Assembly: GCA_046047235.1 (NCBI GenBank)
Contig: JBJOII010000157.1
Coordinates: 1-8,549, forward strand
Direction of reading: 5' to 3'
Origin: JBMTVN01 sp046047235
Lineage (GTDB): Bacteria; Verrucomicrobiota; Verrucomicrobiia; Limisphaerales; JAHDYP01
DNA length: 8,549 bases
The first letter of the stretch is position 1; every line of letters begins with the position of its first letter. Below, one piece after another: positions 6,344-8,549 of the stretch. The notes beneath the pieces were generated by a model, which saw only the letters and a program-made list of their open reading frames with translations, searched no databases and was not told the origin of the DNA. The position numbers and the translations under genes were made by a program.

Positions 6344-6567
6344 AGCGCCAAGCGGGAAGCGCCAAGCGGTAAGGGGTAAGCGCAGAGGGCATAGAGCTGA
6401 GAGCTGAGGGCGGAGGGCGGAGGGCGGAGGGCGGAGGGCGGAGGGCGGAGGGCGGAGGGCGGAGGGTAGATGGGATGTGGGATATGGGATATGGGAGATG
6501 GTAGATGGTAGATGGGAGATGGGAGATGGGAGATGGGAGATCGGAGATGGGAGATCGGAGATGGGGG
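6344..6567. repeat. large heptamer array, 32 units without a register break
   Basis: From 6344 to 6567 the + strand divides into exactly 32 heptamers, all starting with A except one (GTGGGAT). The head (6344-6406) is mixed: AGCGCCA, AGCGGGA, AGCGCCA, AGCGGTA, AGGGGTA, AGCGCAG, AGGGCAT, AGAGCTG twice. Eight identical AGGGCGG follow (6407-6462), then AGGGTAG, then an ATGGGAG-type block (6470-6567) with ATGGTAG, ATCGGAG and ATGGGAT variants. It fills most of the gap between the start of the glycoside hydrolase gene and the end of the small gene at 6607. The remaining 6568-6591 shows nothing further. Confidence 0.92.
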
Positions 6568-6591
6568 ACAGGTGCTTTGCGCGAGAGATGA

Positions 6592-6608
6592 AGCGCCAAC
6601 CGGGCGCT
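6592..6608 (-). terminator. hairpin overlapping the stop codon of the small gene
   Basis: AGCGCC (6592-6597) and GGCGCT (6603-6608) form a perfect 6-bp stem with loop AACCG. The stem includes two bases of the TAG stop (6607-6609) of the leftward 76-residue gene. There is no clean U-run after it on the minus strand, so termination is only a possibility. It may instead be a rim element of the heptamer array, as AGCGC units occur there. Confidence 0.3.
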
Positions 6609-6837
6609 AGGTTGAGGTATGGGCGATGGAATCCAGTACTTGGATGGGGTCGACTTCGAGCTTGTCCCAATCTGAGCCGTTGTGTTGGTAGATCTCGCCG
6701 AAGCCGAAGCCGCGATGGGCGAGGAAGCGTTTGGCGTCGTCGGCCTGCAAGAAGCTGGCGGCGACGCCTGACTTAGCGACTACGACTACCGGGTGGCAGC
6801 AGTAGACGATGCGGTTCTTGATGACCCCGCTGAACAT
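6607..6837 (-). CDS. 76-residue protein of unknown function
   Basis: The ORF runs from an ATG at 6835-6837 to a TAG at 6607-6609. The protein is cytoplasmic in character, with a hydrophobic strand-like start (IVYCCHPVVVVAKSG), a middle that suggests a helix (ADDAKRFLAHRGFGFGEI) and an acidic tail (DWDKLEVDPIQVLDSI). I do not recognise a family. It is likely real. Its amino-acid composition is normal, whereas the chance frames of this window give Pro/Thr/Ser- or Gly/Val/Glu-rich products. Its bases are balanced: by hand count 6661-6840 has 59 G and 50 C, against ratios of three or more to one in most other genes here. That suggests strong constraint or recent arrival. It lies 74 bp downstream of the glycosyltransferase gene on the same strand and may share its transcript. 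No Shine-Dalgarno sequence is seen. Confidence 0.65.
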   Translation of the reverse strand: MFSGVIKNRIVYCCHPVVVVAKSGVAASFLQADDAKRFLAHRGFGFGEIYQHNGSDWDKLEVDPIQVLDSIAHTST

Positions 6838-6911
6838 CCTGGGTGGGCTGTAGCAGGAGCCGTGCGCAGTTCGGTGGGATTGCGTGTCCAGGTAATTGTT
6901 TTTGTGGTGGA

Positions 6912-8549
6912 TTAATTAGGGAGGCAGGTAAGGCCGAGGTTTTGGTTGAGGCGGATGCTATTGAGGATGGCGGTGGGGTTGCGATCGCAGTGGATGGTGG
7001 ATTTCCAGGAGCGGATATCGGGGAGGTCACGGAGTCGGCTTCCTGCGATGCAGGGCAGCTGGGTATTTTGTGGCCAGGCTGTGGGGAGGGAGGGGCCGGT
7101 GAAGCCCCAGGCATTCCAGGTATTGGTGGATTGAGTTGGGGGGGAGTCTTTGCCGGCGTGTTTTTGTTTTGCTGGGAGGAGGGCGATGGCGAGGCCTCCC
7201 TGGTTTTGGGTGGTGGTGATATTGGTTTGCAGGCAGTTGGTGAACTCGACTGGTTTTTGCAGGGCGATGGAGAGGAAGTTGAGGTGTCGGTCGGGGGAAT
7301 GGTCTGGGGTAGGGAATTCCAATCCGGGGAGGAGTAGCAGTTTATAGAGGTTCCATGCTCGTTTTTGTTCCGTCTGGAATTCGAGGAGGAACCGGGCTTG
7401 CGTTTCGGGTGAGGGGGGGGTGGGGGTTTGGTGGACGACGCAGGCTACGGCGAAGCCCATTTGTCCATAGAGCTGGGTGATGGCGGGCAGGGGGAGTGAG
7501 CCGCCGGAGGTTTGGCTAGTGACGTAAAAGTCGGCGAGGAGGGTTTCCGGGAGTGTGGTTGTGAACTTGGGTGGTGGTGGGGGTTTCGGGTGGTGTTGCA
7601 GGGTGAGCCTGGCAATTTCGAGCGAGGCATTGGGTTGGTGGTAATGTTCGGTATTGAGCCGCCATTTACGGTAGAGACGACCGCGTTTGCGGAGTGATTC
7701 CTGGCACCATGCGGCGACTTCTTTGGGGGTTTGAGCGATGGCGCCCATGTGTCGGTTGGTGACGAGTTGGGCGTTCCCGACCTCTTGTCCTGGGACGATT
7801 TGGTTGATGATGACGGGTTTACCTGCGGCGATGGCTTCTTGGAGGGTGGCGCCGCCGGCTTTAGTGATGATGAGATGGGACTGCGACATGATGTCGGGCA
7901 GTGTATTGGTCCAGCCTAGGAGGTTTAGTTTTTGGGCGTGTGAGTCTTGGAGGAGGGGTTGGAGTTTGTGGTGGAGGCGGTGGTTTTTTCCGGTGACGAT
8001 GGTGAGGTGGGTGGAGGGAAGTTCGAGGAGTTTCTTGGCGGTTTTGAGGGCTTTTCGACTCCCGTGATTGAGGATGTAGAGGATGCGGAAGGTCTGGCCG
8101 AACTGCCAGTCACTGATGGGGTGTTGTGGTTTGGCGAAGTGCGAGGACACGGGAAAGCCCGTGGTGAAGACAGTTTGCGGGTCGATGTTGTGGCTTTTCA
8201 GCGTGAGCGCGGTTTCAGGGTCCGCGACGCAGAAGAAGTCGGCACCGGCGGCGGTCCAGGCACGATTGATGGTGATGGAGTCGGTGACGACAACGCCCAG
8301 TTTGAAGGGGCGGTTGGCTGGGTTGGGGTAGATGGATTTGATGAGGTGGGCGTAGAGGGGGTAGGTGGAGAGGACTGTGTTGGGGGAGTAACAACGGATG
8401 TATTGGGCGAGGTATTTTTTGACTTTACCGAGCATGGGGGTTGAGGTTTGCCAGGCGGCGGTGAGGTTGAGGAGGTGGTAGACACCTCCCCAGAGGGCGG
8501 GTGTGTGATTAATCATCCGGTGGTAAGCGGATTTGGCGAGCTCATTGGG
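6912..8549 (-). CDS. MGDG-synthase/MurG-type glycosyltransferase fused to a degenerate PHP domain; 5' end outside the window
   Basis: The frame is open to the right edge. It reads AKSAYHRMINHTPALWGGVY across the first internal ATG (8514-8516), which is mid-domain MGDG-synthase sequence, so the true start lies beyond 8549. At least 545 residues are visible. Numbers below count from that internal Met. The first part has VVTDSITINRAW and TTGFPVSSHF (N-terminal MGDG-synthase fold), then LLGWTNTLPDIM and the donor-binding segment TKAGGATLQEAIAAGKP (from 218) with VPGQEVGNA, as in GT28 enzymes that add hexose to diacylglycerol. It probably acts at the inner membrane. Residues from about 325 to the end follow a PHP phosphoesterase layout: ADFYVTSQTSGGSLPLPAI, then VVHQ (360-363), LPGLEF, GGLAIALLP (440-448) and GSRLRDLPDI (492-501). 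Most metal ligands are replaced. E400 and H411 may remain. The domain is probably not catalytic in the usual way. Confidence 0.85.
   Translation of the reverse strand, partial: PNELAKSAYHRMINHTPALWGGVYHLLNLTAAWQTSTPMLGKVKKYLAQYIRCYSPNTVLSTYPLYAHLIKSIYPNPANRPFKLGVVVTDSITINRAWTAAGADFFCVADPETALTLKSHNIDPQTVFTTGFPVSSHFAKPQHPISDWQFGQTFRILYILNHGSRKALKTAKKLLELPSTHLTIVTGKNHRLHHKLQPLLQDSHAQKLNLLGWTNTLPDIMSQSHLIITKAGGATLQEAIAAGKPVIINQIVPGQEVGNAQLVTNRHMGAIAQTPKEVAAWCQESLRKRGRLYRKWRLNTEHYHQPNASLEIARLTLQHHPKPPPPPKFTTTLPETLLADFYVTSQTSGGSLPLPAITQLYGQMGFAVACVVHQTPTPPSPETQARFLLEFQTEQKRAWNLYKLLLLPGLEFPTPDHSPDRHLNFLSIALQKPVEFTNCLQTNITTTQNQGGLAIALLPAKQKHAGKDSPPTQSTNTWNAWGFTGPSLPTAWPQNTQLPCIAGSRLRDLPDIRSWKSTIHCDRNPTAILNSIRLNQNLGLTCLPN

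Noticed and set aside
6344..6567. CRISPR array
   Set aside because: The units are 7 nt in direct tandem with no unique spacers and no repeat of 20-40 nt; no cas genes are near.
6915..7544. C-terminal domain as an endonuclease/exonuclease/phosphatase fold
   Set aside because: The order DFYV, VVHQ, PGLEF, GGLAIALLP, GSRLR fits a PHP layout much better; no typical GDFN or SDH motif of the other fold is present.
8514..8516. ATG at 8514-8516 as the true start of the glycosyltransferase
   Set aside because: The frame continues to the window edge with family-like sequence, and the usual N-terminal part of the MGDG-synthase domain would be missing.
1..8549. A defence system, prophage or transposase
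   Set aside because: No gene in the window shows nuclease, reverse transcriptase, integrase, transposase or phage motifs; the repeats are not flanked by such genes.

Overview
This 8.5 kb piece of bacterial chromosome holds five intact or nearly intact genes, a sixth gene cut by the right edge, and possibly the 3' end of another gene at the left edge. No gene identifies the organism. The best guess is a Verrucomicrobiota-like (or related PVC) bacterium. This rests on recalled family features: an FG-GAP/ASPIC-UnbV surface protein, the style of the diacylglycerol glycosyltransferase, heptanucleotide tandem arrays, and genes without Shine-Dalgarno sites. The + strand is extremely rich in G and T along almost the whole window, whichever way the genes run.

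Layout, left to right. 1-149: possible end of a rightward gene. 140-181: a short heptamer array that abuts the stop codon of a leftward gene. 177-2510 (-): a secreted or membrane-anchored FG-GAP/VCBS repeat protein with a C-terminal ASPIC/UnbV domain, started by TTG. 2524-2973 (-): a protein with two TFIIB-type zinc ribbons, 13 bp upstream of the previous gene and probably in its operon. 2974-3372: a divergent intergenic mosaic with a perfect 11-bp inverted repeat and a short nonamer repeat. 3373-4092 (+): a PmtA/KsgA-like SAM-dependent methyltransferase. 4092-4196: a second heptamer array, between convergent genes. 4248-6275 (-): an exported (alpha/alpha)6-barrel glycoside hydrolase. 6344-6567: a third heptamer array of 32 units in unbroken 7-nt register. 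6607-6837 (-): a 76-residue protein of unknown function with unusually balanced base composition. 6912-8549 (-): an MGDG-synthase/MurG-type glycosyltransferase fused to a degenerate PHP domain, with its N-terminus beyond the window.

The genes do not form one evident pathway. Two of them may act on membrane lipid: the PmtA-like methyltransferase and the diacylglycerol-type glycosyltransferase. Two are predicted to be exported: the FG-GAP protein and the glycoside hydrolase. I see no defence system, prophage, insertion sequence, CRISPR array or RNA gene.

The most interesting signals are (i) the glycosyltransferase-pseudo-PHP fusion, (ii) related heptamer arrays in direct orientation on both sides of the glycoside hydrolase gene, with G-quadruplex potential, and (iii) the extreme strand asymmetry, from which the 76-residue gene stands out as an exception.
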